Below, piece by piece: positions 1-8,504 of a DNA stretch of 64,000 bases. A model generated the notes under the pieces. The model saw only the letters and a program-made list of their open reading frames with translations, was not told the origin of the DNA and did not search any database. The DNA is from Agromyces italicus DSM 16388. GTDB lineage: Bacteria > Actinomycetota > Actinomycetes > Actinomycetales > Microbacteriaceae. Within the stretch, counting starts at the first letter, position 1. The number at the start of each line of letters is the position of its first letter. The position numbers and the translations under genes are program-made. The DNA lies in contig NZ_ATXF01000005.1 of assembly GCF_000421545.1 (NCBI RefSeq), positions 714,214 to 778,213 on the forward strand, read 5' to 3'.

Positions 1-534
1 CGCCGTCGCGATCCTGTCTGGGGCGAGCCCGCCGTCGCCGCGCGGGCGAACGCCGACACGTTCCACTACACGAACGCCGCGCCCCAGGCCGCCGGGTTCA
101 ACCAGTCGAAGGAGCTCTGGCTCGGCCTCGAAGACCACGTGCTCGTCTATTCCGAGACGACGGCGCAGCGGCTGAGTGTCTTCACCGCCCCCGTGCTCGG
201 CGACGACGACCCCGGGTACCGAGGCATCCGGGTGCCGTTGCAGTTCTGGAAGGTCGTCGCGTGGAACGCCGGCGGCGCGCTCGCCGCGACCGCGTTCCTG
301 CTCGACCAGTCGCCGCTCGTCGACACGAGCGAGCTGCGCGAGCCCCGGGCGGGCGGCGCCCAGGCGCCACCGCTCGGCCCGTTCCGCACCTTCCAGGTGC
401 CGGTGGCGGATGTCGCGGGGCTGGCCGGCCTCGAAATGCCCGAGCTCGTGGCCGCCGAAATCCTGCCGCCGACGGTGGTCGCCGCCGGCCGTCGCCGGCT
501 CGAGGTGCCGGGCGACGTGCTGCTGCCGCGCTGA
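1..534 (+). CDS. DNA/RNA non-specific endonuclease, 5'-truncated by window edge
   Basis: The frame is open from base 1 to the stop at 532-534, giving the last 177 residues of a nuclease whose start lies left of the window. It opens with RRRDPVWG, the stretch that follows the catalytic DRGH motif of the NUC (endonuclease G / Serratia nuclease) family. FHYTNAAPQ then supplies the conserved metal-binding Asn (residue 25 here), and FNQSKELWLGLE the conserved Asn and Glu (34 and 44). The family cleaves DNA and RNA without sequence preference using one Mg2+ ion and is usually secreted, but a signal peptide cannot be checked here. Family assignment is firm; the catalytic His is off the window. Confidence 0.85.
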   Translation, partial: RRRDPVWGEPAVAARANADTFHYTNAAPQAAGFNQSKELWLGLEDHVLVYSETTAQRLSVFTAPVLGDDDPGYRGIRVPLQFWKVVAWNAGGALAATAFLLDQSPLVDTSELREPRAGGAQAPPLGPFRTFQVPVADVAGLAGLEMPELVAAEILPPTVVAAGRRRLEVPGDVLLPR

Positions 535-653
535 CGCGCCACGACGGCGTGCCGCGACGGCCCGCCCCGACGGCGCGCCGCGTCGGCCCGCGCAACCCCG
601 GCGTATCGTGAATGGCGAGCACTTCACGTCGACGAGGTCGGGAGGCGACGACG

Positions 654-1577
654 ATGGCGAGCATCGCGTGGATCGGACTGGGCAACATGGGCGGCCCGAT
701 GGCGGGGCACCTCGTCGCCGCCGGACACACGGTTCGGGGGGTCGACCCCGTTCCTGCGGCCCGTACGGCCGCCGCCGAGCGGGGGATCAGGGTGGTCGCG
801 TCGATCGCGGAGGCGGTCGACGGAGCCGACGCGGTGATGACGAGCCTGCCCCGCAACGAGCACGTCCGCGAGGTCTACGGCGCCCACGACGGAATCTGGG
901 CGAGCGCACCCACGACCGCACTGCTCCTCGATACCTCGACCGTCGACATCGAGACCTCCGGGTTCTGCCACGAGACCTCCGCGAGCCGAGGCTTCGGCTT
1001 CGTCGACTCGCCGGTGTCGGGCGGAATCGGCGGCGCCGAGGCGGGCACGTTGACCTTCATGCTCGGCGGCGACCCCGACGACGTCACCCGGGCGAGGGCG
1101 TTCGTCGAGCCCATGGCCGGCCACGTGTTCGACCTCGGCGGGCCGACGCTCGGCATCGCCGCGAAGCTCGCGAACAACCTCATGCTCTTCGTCTCGCTGC
1201 TCGGCGTCGCCGAAGGGGCCGCGCTCGCCGCGACGCTCGGGCTCGACGCGAAGCGGTTCTTCGAGGTCGCCTCGGTCTCATCGGGGGAGTCGTGGCCGCT
1301 GCGCACCTGGTACCCCGCGCCGGGCGTCGTTGCGACGAGCCCCGCGAATCGCAACTTCGACGCGTCGTTCACGACCGTGCTCGCCGAGAAGGACCTGTCG
1401 TTCGCGCTCGCGGCGGGTGCGGCGGCAGGTTTGCCGATGCGCGCATCGCGCATCGCGCTCGAGCAGTTCGAGCGGCTCATCGAGGAGGGGCTCGGCGGAA
1501 AGGACGCCAGTCTCATCGCGAAGTTCGCGACCGCCGACGGCGAGGTCGCCGGATTCGAGCCGCCGCGCGGGGAGTGA
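654..1577 (+). CDS. NAD(P)-dependent 3-hydroxyisobutyrate dehydrogenase-like oxidoreductase
   Basis: This 307-residue protein belongs to the beta-hydroxyacid dehydrogenase family. The N-terminal Rossmann motif GLGNMG (8-13) binds the nucleotide, SPVSGG (about 119-124) is the substrate-binding loop, and Lys in AAKLANN (about 171) is the catalytic lysine. The length matches the family (about 290-310). The ATG at 654 is preferred over one at 612 because GGAGG at 641-645 sits 8 nt before it and the Rossmann fold then begins at once. The family oxidises small hydroxy acids or reduces semialdehydes; the substrate cannot be read from sequence. It is a cytosolic enzyme with no obvious operon partner. 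Confidence 0.85.
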   Translation: MASIAWIGLGNMGGPMAGHLVAAGHTVRGVDPVPAARTAAAERGIRVVASIAEAVDGADAVMTSLPRNEHVREVYGAHDGIWASAPTTALLLDTSTVDIETSGFCHETSASRGFGFVDSPVSGGIGGAEAGTLTFMLGGDPDDVTRARAFVEPMAGHVFDLGGPTLGIAAKLANNLMLFVSLLGVAEGAALAATLGLDAKRFFEVASVSSGESWPLRTWYPAPGVVATSPANRNFDASFTTVLAEKDLSFALAAGAAAGLPMRASRIALEQFERLIEEGLGGKDASLIAKFATADGEVAGFEPPRGE

Positions 1578-1636
1578 CGCAGGCGGCGCCGCAGGCGGCG
1601 GAGCCGGTCGGGCAGGGTAGGGGCAGGGCGCCGCGC

Positions 1637-3022
1637 TCAGAAGGGCGGCGGGTCGGTGTAGCTGCGGCCGGTGGGGCTGTGCCAGGTCACGGTGTCGTCG
1701 GCGTTCTTGGTCTGGCGGAACCGGGTGCTGTGTTTCAGGCGATGGTCGCCCCGGCAGGCGGGGCAGAGGTTCTCGGGGTTCGAGAGACCCCCGTGCTGCC
1801 AGTCGTGGAGGTGGTCGAGGTCGGCGCTGACCGCGAGTCGATTGCAGCCGGGCCTGGTGCATCGGCCGTGGACGAGGGCGAGCCAACGGCGTTGCTCGTT
1901 CGTCGGCCGGTATCTCGTGCGATCGAGGGCGAGGGGCGCCGCGGTGATCGGGTCGATCGCGAGCCGGAGGAACGAGGGTGCGTCGGCGAACAACTGCCGT
2001 GCGGTGGTGTCGTCGATCGGACCGACACCGTCGAGTTTCGCGACCTCGTCGCCGAGGCCGGCGGTACCGGTGAGGGTGAGGAGCGGCACGGTGACGATGA
2101 TCTCGGTGCGCGCCCCGGTCGGGGTGCCCGCGCCGGTGAGCCAGCCCGTCGCGGTGTCGGCGCGGAGCTGCTCGAGGGTGCGAACCTCGCCGGGGGCGCC
2201 GGAATCACGACGGGCCGTCGCGTCGAGGCGCGCGGAGATCTTCGCCGCCTCGAGCTGCGAGGTGTAGAGACTCACCCACGCCATGCCGTCGTCGACGTGC
2301 TCGACGACGACACGCCGTTGCGCGTAGGCACGGGCGAGGCGGGCTTCGAGCCGGTCGCGTTCGAGTCGGGCGAGCATGGTGCGGGCCCGCTGCCGGAACC
2401 TGGTCGTCGTGACGGTGCCGATCACCGCCGCGAGTTCTTCGTCGAGTTCGGCCAGGCGTGCGTCGCCGGGTGCGAACCCGGCTGCGGCATCGACGGCGAC
2501 CCGGGCGTCGGTGTACGAGGCGGCGCCGGCCGCGAAGCGCGCCCACACCTCTGGAAGGCGGTCGTGCAGCACAGCGGCCTCGTGCGCGCGGTTTCGGATC
2601 GTGCCGACCGGGACGTGCAGCCGCATCGAGAGTTCGGTCGCTGCGGCACGCACCGCGAGTTCGGCGGCGTCGGGTGCGCCGAGCTGACCGGCCCGGAGGT
2701 ACACGGCGGGGTTGCGGGCCGCGAGATCGAGCGCGCGCCGAGTCGCGTCGAGCTGGGCCGCCATGGCCCGATTCACGGCGAACCAGGCCTGCTCCGCGCC
2801 ATCCAGCTCGGAGCACAGCTCGGCGAACGCATCGACCGATGCGGCGATGCCGGCGAACTCGTACCCGGCATCGAGGGCGAACGGCGCGACGTCGAGGTCG
2901 GACGCGTCGAGCAGGTCGAGCGGATCGCGCCCGTCGAAAGCGCCCGACACGGCAGGGTCGATCTCGGCGAGCGGGTCGAGTCGGCTCGCCTCGGCCTCTC
3001 TCGTGTCGAACGTCTGTGCCAT
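1637..3022 (-). CDS. DUF222 and HNH endonuclease domain protein (13E12-type)
   Basis: The 461-residue protein has an alpha-helical DUF222 region (about 60-330) followed by a C-terminal HNH nuclease domain. The nuclease core carries the Cys pairs CTRPGC (about 388-393) and CPAC (about 420-423) around ADLDHLHDWQHGG, ending in RGDHRLKH. Such genes are multicopy in Actinobacteria (13E12 family of mycobacteria); their role is not settled and may be selfish or recombination-linked. The frame is open further upstream, but the ATG at 3022 follows a purine-rich stretch and the upstream extension overlaps the divergent YciI gene. The HNH residues look intact, so it is probably an active nuclease fold. 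Confidence 0.8.
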   Translation of the reverse strand: MAQTFDTREAEASRLDPLAEIDPAVSGAFDGRDPLDLLDASDLDVAPFALDAGYEFAGIAASVDAFAELCSELDGAEQAWFAVNRAMAAQLDATRRALDLAARNPAVYLRAGQLGAPDAAELAVRAAATELSMRLHVPVGTIRNRAHEAAVLHDRLPEVWARFAAGAASYTDARVAVDAAAGFAPGDARLAELDEELAAVIGTVTTTRFRQRARTMLARLERDRLEARLARAYAQRRVVVEHVDDGMAWVSLYTSQLEAAKISARLDATARRDSGAPGEVRTLEQLRADTATGWLTGAGTPTGARTEIIVTVPLLTLTGTAGLGDEVAKLDGVGPIDDTTARQLFADAPSFLRLAIDPITAAPLALDRTRYRPTNEQRRWLALVHGRCTRPGCNRLAVSADLDHLHDWQHGGLSNPENLCPACRGDHRLKHSTRFRQTKNADDTVTWHSPTGRSYTDPPPF

Positions 3023-3191
3023 AGATCTATGCTCTCTCCACCCACCGACATCGTATTCAGCTTCGAATCGAGTCCACCGGGGTTCGCCGGCTGCGAACCG
3101 CTCTTGCGGCTGTTGTCGATCCGGGCCAGTGTCGTTCGACGTCCAGGTGAGGGCACCTTTCGATCGGTGCCCCTGACGAGAGGATCGAGCG

Positions 3192-3569
3192 ATGACCCAG
3201 TACTTCCTGACCGTGCCCCACGACTCCGCCGACGAGCCGACCATGGCGTCGATGCAGGAGTTCGACCCCGCCGAACTCGAAGCCGTGATGGCGGCGGTCG
3301 GTGCCTTCAACACCGCCCTCGCAGAGGCGGGAGCCCTCGTCTTCGCCGGCGGCCTCACCCCGCCGTCGACCGCCAAGACCGTGGATGCCTCGTCGGGCAC
3401 GCCGCGCGTCCTCGACGAGCCGTTCGTCGAAGCGTCGTCGTACGTCGGGGGGTTCTGGGTGATCGAGGCGCCCGACGAGCCGGCGGCGGTGGCGTGGGCC
3501 ACCCGGGCGGCGACGGCGCTCGGCGGCCGCATCGAGGTGCGGGCCCTGCAGGAGGCGCCCGAGGCGTAG
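3192..3569 (+). CDS. YciI family (YCII-related) protein
   Basis: A 125-residue protein of the YciI fold, a small ferredoxin-like dimer. It has the typical actinobacterial ending in which a conserved Asp-Glu-Pro-Phe-style turn precedes SYVGGFWVIEAPDEPAAVAW. Members are often encoded beside ECF sigma factors and called DGPF domain proteins; no sigma factor is adjacent here. AGAGGA lies about 7 nt before the ATG. It is convergent with the MarR-type gene, 5 bp apart. The family's biochemical role is poorly known, so only the fold is claimed. Confidence 0.8.
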   Translation: MTQYFLTVPHDSADEPTMASMQEFDPAELEAVMAAVGAFNTALAEAGALVFAGGLTPPSTAKTVDASSGTPRVLDEPFVEASSYVGGFWVIEAPDEPAAVAWATRAATALGGRIEVRALQEAPEA

Positions 3570-3574
3570 CGCGG

Positions 3575-4078
3575 TCAGCCGCCGCGCTGCACGGCGGCGA
3601 TGACCTCGGTGAGTCGGTCGCGGAGGGCGCCGAGTTCGTCGAGGCTCAGTCCGAGGCGGTCGACGACCTGCGGCGGGATCGACAGCGCTCGCTCGCGGAG
3701 CGCCCGCCCGCTCTCGGTGAGCGCGACGTCGAGGGTCCGCTCGTCGCGCGGGTTGCGGTGGCGGGTGACGTACCCCTGCGCCTCGAGGCGCTTGAGGAGG
3801 GGAGAGAGCGTCGCCGGTTCGAGCTGGAGCGCCTCGCCGAGGTCGCGCACGGTGCGCGGGCTGCGCTGCCAGAGCGCGAGCATGACGAGGTACTGCGGGT
3901 GGGTGAGCCCGAGCGGTTCGAGAATCGGTCGGTAGACGCCGATCACGCCTCGTGCGGCGACGGCCAGGGCGAAGCAGACCTGGTTCTCGAGGGCGAGCAG
4001 GTCGGGGGCGGGGTCGTCGACGGGCCGGGCGGATGCCTCGGGGCCCGCGACTGCCGCGGATGCATTGTGCTCGGTCAT
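3575..4078 (-). CDS. MarR family regulator of the OhrR (organic hydroperoxide sensor) type
   Basis: This 167-residue winged-helix protein contains ENQVCFAL (31-38), matching the OhrR signature in which the Cys (35 here) is oxidised by organic hydroperoxides to release DNA. It is followed by YRPILEPLGLTHPQYLVMLAL and a recognition region around LQLEPATLSPLLKRLEAQGYV. The wing contains RNPRDERTLDVALTESG. OhrR normally represses ohr, but no ohr peroxidase is adjacent or elsewhere in the window. The N-terminal 25 residues are an extra low-complexity stretch. A CATAAT box 8 nt before the ATG (4087-4092, minus strand) suggests a leaderless or nearly leaderless transcript. Confidence 0.85.
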   Translation of the reverse strand: MTEHNASAAVAGPEASARPVDDPAPDLLALENQVCFALAVAARGVIGVYRPILEPLGLTHPQYLVMLALWQRSPRTVRDLGEALQLEPATLSPLLKRLEAQGYVTRHRNPRDERTLDVALTESGRALRERALSIPPQVVDRLGLSLDELGALRDRLTEVIAAVQRGG

Positions 4079-4131
4079 GGGGTTCCATTATGACTCGTGG
4101 GCTATCTGTTCGTACACGAAGGAACCGCCGT

Positions 4132-4743
4132 TCAGTCGCGGGACGGCCGCGCCAGTCGTCGGCTCACCCAGCGGGCGTACTGCGACCACGGGTCATCCAC
4201 CCCATCGGAGAGCCCAGCGATGTGCTCGAGCAGCGCCTCGTGCACCTCGAACCACTCGGTGCCTGCGCCGCGGAACGCGGCGAACTGCTCGTGCCGGGCC
4301 CGCTCGAGCAGGCGGCCGCCCCGCTCGAAGGCGAGCACCTCGTCGTGCGGCAGGCTCGCGACCCGCCGCCGCGGATTCGCCGAGGTGCCGATCTTCACCC
4401 GGTCGCGAGAGCGGAGGTAGTAGACGACCTCGACGGGATCGTCGTCGAGCGTGCGATCGGGCAGTTCGCCGTAGCGCCACTCGCACTCGGCGCAGATCCA
4501 GCCGCTCGGGTAGCGCACGCCCACCCGTGAACCGCAGGCTGGGCACGGGCCGGGCAGCAGGTCGGTCGCACCCACCTCGCGCTCGACCCAGTCATGGGCG
4601 ACGAGCAGGTGCCCGGCGCAGAGCGGCAGCGGTGCGGCAGGCTGCGCCGGATTCGGGCACGCCCCGCCGTCGTCGTCGACGAGCCCGCAGCGTCGCGCGC
4701 CGTGCGCTCCGCCGCGCCCTCCGTCGATCGCCATGGCCGTCAT
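4132..4743 (-). CDS. zinc-ribbon protein with C-terminal GIY-YIG-like (T5orf172/MUG113) domain
   Basis: A 203-residue protein. Residues 67-87 hold two CxxC pairs (C67/C70 and C84/C87), a zinc ribbon, with more Cys at 19, 29 and 42. Residues 106-165 look like a reduced GIY-YIG nuclease domain: VVYYLRSRDRVKIGTSANP provides the two-strand core, Arg 125-127 the conserved basic helix, and Glu147 in LLERARHEQF the likely metal ligand. Similar T5orf172-type domains occur in phage and bacterial proteins of mostly unknown role. The ATG at 4743 is supported by a TAGCCT -10 box 6 nt upstream (4750-4755). The MarR gene follows on the same strand 53 bp downstream with its own promoter-like box. Confidence 0.7.
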   Translation of the reverse strand: MTAMAIDGGRGGAHGARRCGLVDDDGGACPNPAQPAAPLPLCAGHLLVAHDWVEREVGATDLLPGPCPACGSRVGVRYPSGWICAECEWRYGELPDRTLDDDPVEVVYYLRSRDRVKIGTSANPRRRVASLPHDEVLAFERGGRLLERARHEQFAAFRGAGTEWFEVHEALLEHIAGLSDGVDDPWSQYARWVSRRLARPSRD

Positions 4744-4896
4744 CCGGGCAGGCTACGCCCGACCGGTGACACCCGCGCCGCGGCATCCACCCCGCGGCAT
4801 CCACCCCTGCTCGCCGGGCGCCGCGTCGGCCACCCGCGATAGGCTCGTTCTCCGACGCCGATCGGCGTCGGACATCGACGTTCACGGGGTGGAACC

Positions 4897-5568
4897 ATGC
4901 CGTTCTGGGGCAAGAAGCGGGCGAAGCGGCGATTCAAGCCGTTCGACCGCAGTGCCCTTCCCGACGTCACCCCGCCGACCTTCGACGAGATGCTCGCCGA
5001 AGGCCTGCTCGTCGCCGAGTCCGCCGGCCGCATGGCTCTGCGCAACCGCTTCGTCATGCACGCCCTGCGCGGCGACGAGCCCTTCGACGCCGAGCGCGCA
5101 GCGGCCGCGGCGCGCGAGGTGCTCTACGAGCTGGTGCAGGAGGCCGACGAGGTCGCCGAACGCACCGCCGAAGACCGCGCCGCCGCCGCGCGCCGCGAGG
5201 GCCGGGCCTCGAACGAACACGATTACCGACGGGCGGATGCCGCGAACCTCCGTCGGCGCGAACAGGTCTACGCCGCCGTGGCGAAAGAACTCTGGACCAG
5301 GCGCGGCGACTCCGAGTACCTCGCCGCCTTCGCCGAGCGGGCCCGCGCCGAGGCGTGGGACGACGTCGCCGGGGCGATCGATGCGCGTCTCGCGCGCGAA
5401 TGGGGCGGCGGCTGGCCCGAGATCGAGGTCGACGAGGAGTACGAGGCCGAGCGCGAGGCGAGGTTGGCCGGGCTACTGCTCGACCTCGACGACGATCTGC
5501 GTGCGGCTGAGCGCGAGCGCGAGCGGCGCGCGGAGGAGAACGACCCGTTCCGGGGGTTCGTGGGCTGA
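4897..5568 (+). CDS. conserved hypothetical charged helical protein
   Basis: A 223-residue soluble protein, not recognised as a characterised family. It begins MPFWGKKRAKRRF, then has long Ala/Arg/Glu-rich stretches (about 60-110 and 170-215) expected to be helical or coiled-coil. It has no signal peptide, membrane segment or Cys. The ATG follows a GGTGG stretch, and a TAGGCT -10 box lies at 4840-4845, implying a leader of about 45 nt. A CPBP protease gene starts 24 bp after its stop and a DUF1349 gene follows, so the three may be cotranscribed. Codon use is typical of neighbours, so it is very likely a real gene without assigned function. Confidence 0.65.
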   Translation: MPFWGKKRAKRRFKPFDRSALPDVTPPTFDEMLAEGLLVAESAGRMALRNRFVMHALRGDEPFDAERAAAAAREVLYELVQEADEVAERTAEDRAAAARREGRASNEHDYRRADAANLRRREQVYAAVAKELWTRRGDSEYLAAFAERARAEAWDDVAGAIDARLAREWGGGWPEIEVDEEYEAEREARLAGLLLDLDDDLRAAERERERRAEENDPFRGFVG

Positions 5569-5592
5569 CCTGGGGGCATTGCGAGGGGCCGA

Positions 5593-6402
5593 ATGACGAA
5601 CGAGACGTCCTGCGCACGGCGGCGCATCCGCCCGCTCACCGACCGCGACCGGTTCGGGACGGCGATCGAGCGGCGCGACGGCGCCGACTTCCCGTTCTAC
5701 GACGGGGTGCCGATCGAGCTCACGATCTGGCGCTGGCTCGTGGTCTGGGCGGCGTGCATCGCGGGATTCCTCGTGCTGACCTTCTTTCCGCAGCCCGGCA
5801 ACGTGGTGGCGATCGTGCCGCGCACGCTCTTCGTCGCGATCCCGCTCGCCGTGCTCGCACTCGTCGCGGGACGCCACTGGACGGCCTTGTTCCGGCGGGT
5901 GGGGTGGCGCGAACTGCTTGCGATGGTGTTCTTCGCCGTGCTGAACATCGTCGTCACCGTCACGGTCGGCGCGATCGTGTCGATGCTGTTCCGGGTGAGC
6001 CCCAACACGACCATCGCCGCCGCAGGCGATGCCGGGGGAGTCGACACCATCGCCCTGTTCGTGGGCAGCGGCATCCAGCTCGTCGGCGAAGAGGTGTTCA
6101 CCCTGCTGCCGTTCCTCGCGGTGCTGTACCTGCTCTTCGCGAAGGGCGGCCTCTCGCGGAAGACCGCGGTGGTGCTGGCATGGGTCGCCTCTGCCCTGTG
6201 GTTCGGGGCGGCGCACCTGCCGACCTACGACTGGAACGCCGCGCAGGCGTTCCTCGTCATCGGCTCGGCGCGCATCGCCTTCACGCTCGCGTTCATCCGC
6301 ACGAAGAACCTGTGGGTCGCGGCCGGCGCGCACATCCTGAACGACTGGGTGTTCCTCACGGTGGCGGTGGCCGGGCTCGCCGGCGGGGCCGCGCTAACGT
6401 GA
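5593..6402 (+). CDS. CPBP family intramembrane glutamic endopeptidase
   Basis: This 269-residue membrane protein has about seven hydrophobic segments starting near residue 45. The CPBP/Abi (CAAX protease-like) signature is present: the adjacent glutamates in GEEVF (E166, E167), the His of FGAAHLP (H208), and AHILND (H247) in the last core helix. These are the expected catalytic and water-activating residues of Rce1-type proteases. Bacterial members act in CAAX-like processing, bacteriocin self-immunity or membrane-protein turnover; the substrate is unknown here. GAGGGG precedes the ATG. The next gene starts 5 bp after its stop. Confidence 0.85.
   Translation: MTNETSCARRRIRPLTDRDRFGTAIERRDGADFPFYDGVPIELTIWRWLVVWAACIAGFLVLTFFPQPGNVVAIVPRTLFVAIPLAVLALVAGRHWTALFRRVGWRELLAMVFFAVLNIVVTVTVGAIVSMLFRVSPNTTIAAAGDAGGVDTIALFVGSGIQLVGEEVFTLLPFLAVLYLLFAKGGLSRKTAVVLAWVASALWFGAAHLPTYDWNAAQAFLVIGSARIAFTLAFIRTKNLWVAAGAHILNDWVFLTVAVAGLAGGAALT
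6395..6400 (+). promoter_or_regulatory. -10 box placed for leaderless start at 6408
   Basis: TAACGT ends 7 nt before the ATG at 6408, the spacing at which transcription would start on the start codon. It lies inside the end of the CPBP gene, so the DUF1349 gene may have its own promoter. Confidence 0.4.
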
Positions 6403-6407
6403 TCCCC

Positions 6408-7019
6408 ATGTCTGCGCGCGCGATGGAGTGGAACGACGGCCGATGGACGAGGGAGCCCGCGTCGACCCGAGTCGACGGCGACACGCTCGTCGTCACCGCC
6501 GTCGAGGCCAGCGACTACTGGCGCACCACCCACTACGGCTTCGTGCACGACGACGGCCACGGGTTGCTCGCCGACTGGCCGGCCGGGAGCGCGTTCGAGG
6601 TGAGCTTCGACGCGTCGGCGCTCACCGGTCTCTACGACCAGGCCGGCATCCTGCTGTTCGCGGGTGACGAGCTGTGGGTGAAGGCAGGCCTCGAGGTCTC
6701 CGACGGGGTGCTGCACCTCGGGGCGGTCGTCACCGACGGCGTCAGCGACTGGTCGATGGCGCCCGTGCCCGAGTGGGTGGGCGAGGTCGTCACCATCCGT
6801 GCGAGCCGAGGCGGGGTCGCCGGCGACGCGATCACCCTGCGCGCCCGAACCGCGACGAGCGGGTGGCGCACCCTGCGCGTCGCCCCGTTCACCGGCGGAG
6901 CGGCGCAGGCCGGGCCCATGATCTGCGCGCCGATGCGAGCCGACCTCGCCGTGCGGTTCACCCGCTGGGTGCTCACCGACGGCGATGTCGACCTGCACGA
7001 GGACCCGCCGTTGGGTTGA
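6408..7019 (+). CDS. DUF1349 (concanavalin-like beta-sandwich) protein
   Basis: The 203-residue protein matches the DUF1349 family, a lectin-like jelly-roll resembling laminarinase-type sandwiches. Markers include YDQAGILLFAGDELWVKAGLE in the middle, VVTDGVSDWSMAP, and a C-terminal GPMICAPMRADLAVRF. The yeast family member is YkdA/ROT-like in fold only; bacterial members are presumed carbohydrate- or ligand-binding, without proven activity. The ATG at 6408 is chosen because the TAACGT box is correctly placed for leaderless initiation; an in-frame GTG at 6399 overlaps the CPBP stop codon. There is no signal peptide. It is convergent with the flavin oxidase and separated by a strong hairpin. 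Confidence 0.75.
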   Translation: MSARAMEWNDGRWTREPASTRVDGDTLVVTAVEASDYWRTTHYGFVHDDGHGLLADWPAGSAFEVSFDASALTGLYDQAGILLFAGDELWVKAGLEVSDGVLHLGAVVTDGVSDWSMAPVPEWVGEVVTIRASRGGVAGDAITLRARTATSGWRTLRVAPFTGGAAQAGPMICAPMRADLAVRFTRWVLTDGDVDLHEDPPLG

Positions 7020-7021
7020 GG

Positions 7022-7056
7022 CTGGGGCCTGCCCGCCCGCGGGCGGGCCGAGCCCC
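7022..7056. terminator. bidirectional hairpin between convergent genes
   Basis: The 18-bp palindrome GCCCGCCCGCGGGCGGGC at 7031-7048 is extended by outer GGGGC/GCCCC arms. It lies between convergent stops at 7019 and 7063, consistent with a shared GC-type terminator without a U tract. Confidence 0.6.
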
Positions 7057-7062
7057 GTCGTC

Positions 7063-8379
7063 TCACGCCGGCCTGATGTTGTGGTTGCGCCGGAACGAGT
7101 TGCCCGGATCGACCTCGGCTTTCACCCGCCGCAGCCGCTCGAGCGTCGCCGGCGGGTACATCGAGGCCGTGATCTCGTCGCTGCGGTTCGCCTCGAAACC
7201 GCCGTACGAGCCGGTCGTGGACGCGAGCGCCGCATCGCTGCCGGCCTTCACGGCCGCGACGAGCTCGGGCTCGGCGTCGGCCGGCAGCACGCCGTTGACG
7301 ACGACGAGTGCCTCGGCCCCGCGATGGGCGATCGCGGTCGCATCGGCATCGACCCTCGAGAACGCACCCCCGAGCGCCCGCAGCAGCGCCATCGTCGGTA
7401 CGTCGCGGGCGTACGCGGCCGCAACCGCCTCGAGCAGTTCGTCGGTGAGCTCTGGCGCGAAGCCGTTGCCGCCGACGAACTGGAACGGCGGCCGGCCGGG
7501 CGGGGCGTCTTCGAGCAGATCGCCGTAGGCGATCGGCGCGAGGTCGACCTTCGTGACCGAGGGGAGCGCGAGCAGCGGTGCGAGCAGTTCGTGCAGTTCG
7601 CCCTCGGAGCCGCGGAGGGCGATGCCGGCCTGCAGGCCGCCGGGCATCTCGGGCCCCATCGGGGGCATGAGCATGATCGTCGAGTTGAACTCGTCGCCGC
7701 CGGCCCGCATCACCTCGCGCCACGACCGCAGCACGGTCGGCACCTCGCTGCGGTCGAAGTGGATCGACCCCCCGACGAGCCCGTCGACGGGGCTCGCCTG
7801 CACGGTGAACCGGGTGACGACGCCGAAGTTGCCGCCGCCGCCGCGGAGCGCCCAGAAGAGCTCGGGGTGCGACTCGGAGTTCACGGTGAGCACCTCGCCC
7901 GCCGCGGTGACGAGCTCGACCTCGCGGAGCGCGTCGATCGTGAGGCCGTAGGTGCGGACGAGCCAGCCGATGCCGCCGCCGAGCAGGAGCCCGCCGACGC
8001 CCACCTGACGGGTGTCGCCCGAGCTGATGCCGAGGCCGCGCGGCGCGAGCGCCGCCGCGACGTCGCCCCAGTGCGCGGCGGGGCCGAGGGTGGCGAGCCC
8101 GTCGTCGCCGACCTCGATCGTGTCGAACTCCGCCAGGTCGATGACGAGGCCGTCGTCGACGGGGAGCTGGCCGTGCCCGCCGCTGCGGACGGCGATCGAG
8201 AGCCCGTCGGCCGCGGCATGCGCGACCGCGGCGGCGACCTCGTCGGCGGTGTGCGGCCGGACGACGGCCGCGGGTTCGCCGACGCCGGCGAAGACGGTGC
8301 GCCCCGCGTCGTACTCGGTGGTGCCGGGACCGTGCGCCCGGCCTGGGAGGTGCTCGCTCAGTTCTGTGAGAAGAGACAT
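7063..8379 (-). CDS. FAD-binding (BBE-type) oxidoreductase
   Basis: A 438-residue flavoprotein of the PCMH/berberine-bridge-enzyme-like family. RSGGHG (65-70) holds the His (69) that covalently links FAD. GDTRQVGVGGLLLGGGIGW (121-139) is the second FAD loop; the Cys that makes bicovalent FAD in some family members is absent. RGGGGNFGVVTRFTV follows, and NSFRRNHNI near the C-terminus is the BBE hallmark. Such enzymes oxidise sugars, alkaloids or polyketide alcohols with O2; the substrate is unknown. There is no signal peptide. A weak AAGACT box lies 6 nt before the ATG. The gene is divergent from the RibD-like reductase. Confidence 0.85.
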   Translation of the reverse strand: MSLLTELSEHLPGRAHGPGTTEYDAGRTVFAGVGEPAAVVRPHTADEVAAAVAHAAADGLSIAVRSGGHGQLPVDDGLVIDLAEFDTIEVGDDGLATLGPAAHWGDVAAALAPRGLGISSGDTRQVGVGGLLLGGGIGWLVRTYGLTIDALREVELVTAAGEVLTVNSESHPELFWALRGGGGNFGVVTRFTVQASPVDGLVGGSIHFDRSEVPTVLRSWREVMRAGGDEFNSTIMLMPPMGPEMPGGLQAGIALRGSEGELHELLAPLLALPSVTKVDLAPIAYGDLLEDAPPGRPPFQFVGGNGFAPELTDELLEAVAAAYARDVPTMALLRALGGAFSRVDADATAIAHRGAEALVVVNGVLPADAEPELVAAVKAGSDAALASTTGSYGGFEANRSDEITASMYPPATLERLRRVKAEVDPGNSFRRNHNIRPA

Positions 8380-8491
8380 TTCGCCAGTCTTGCAGCGGCC
8401 TGCGACATCCGGAACGCTGCTCGCTCAGCGCGGAATCGATGCGCTCGCATGAGGCTCTCGAAGCTTCGTGGCGGGCGTCGGTGCCGCAGCG

Positions 8492-8497
8492 TAGTGT
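8492..8497 (+). promoter_or_regulatory. -10 box for leaderless start at 8505
   Basis: TAGTGT ends exactly 7 nt before the ATG at 8505, so transcription should begin at the start codon. No ribosome-binding site is visible. Confidence 0.5.
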
Positions 8498-8504
8498 GCA
8501 GCGC

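Noticed and set aside
176..4093. A 1,305-codon plus-strand open frame, and many other long overlapping frames on both strands.
   Set aside because: High GC makes stop codons rare. These frames are Arg/Pro-rich, lack conserved motifs and overlap genes with clear domains on other frames.
1637..4743. HNH and GIY-YIG-like proteins close together as a defence island.
   Set aside because: They are separated by unrelated genes, are not in one operon, and no restriction, methylase or toxin partner is present.
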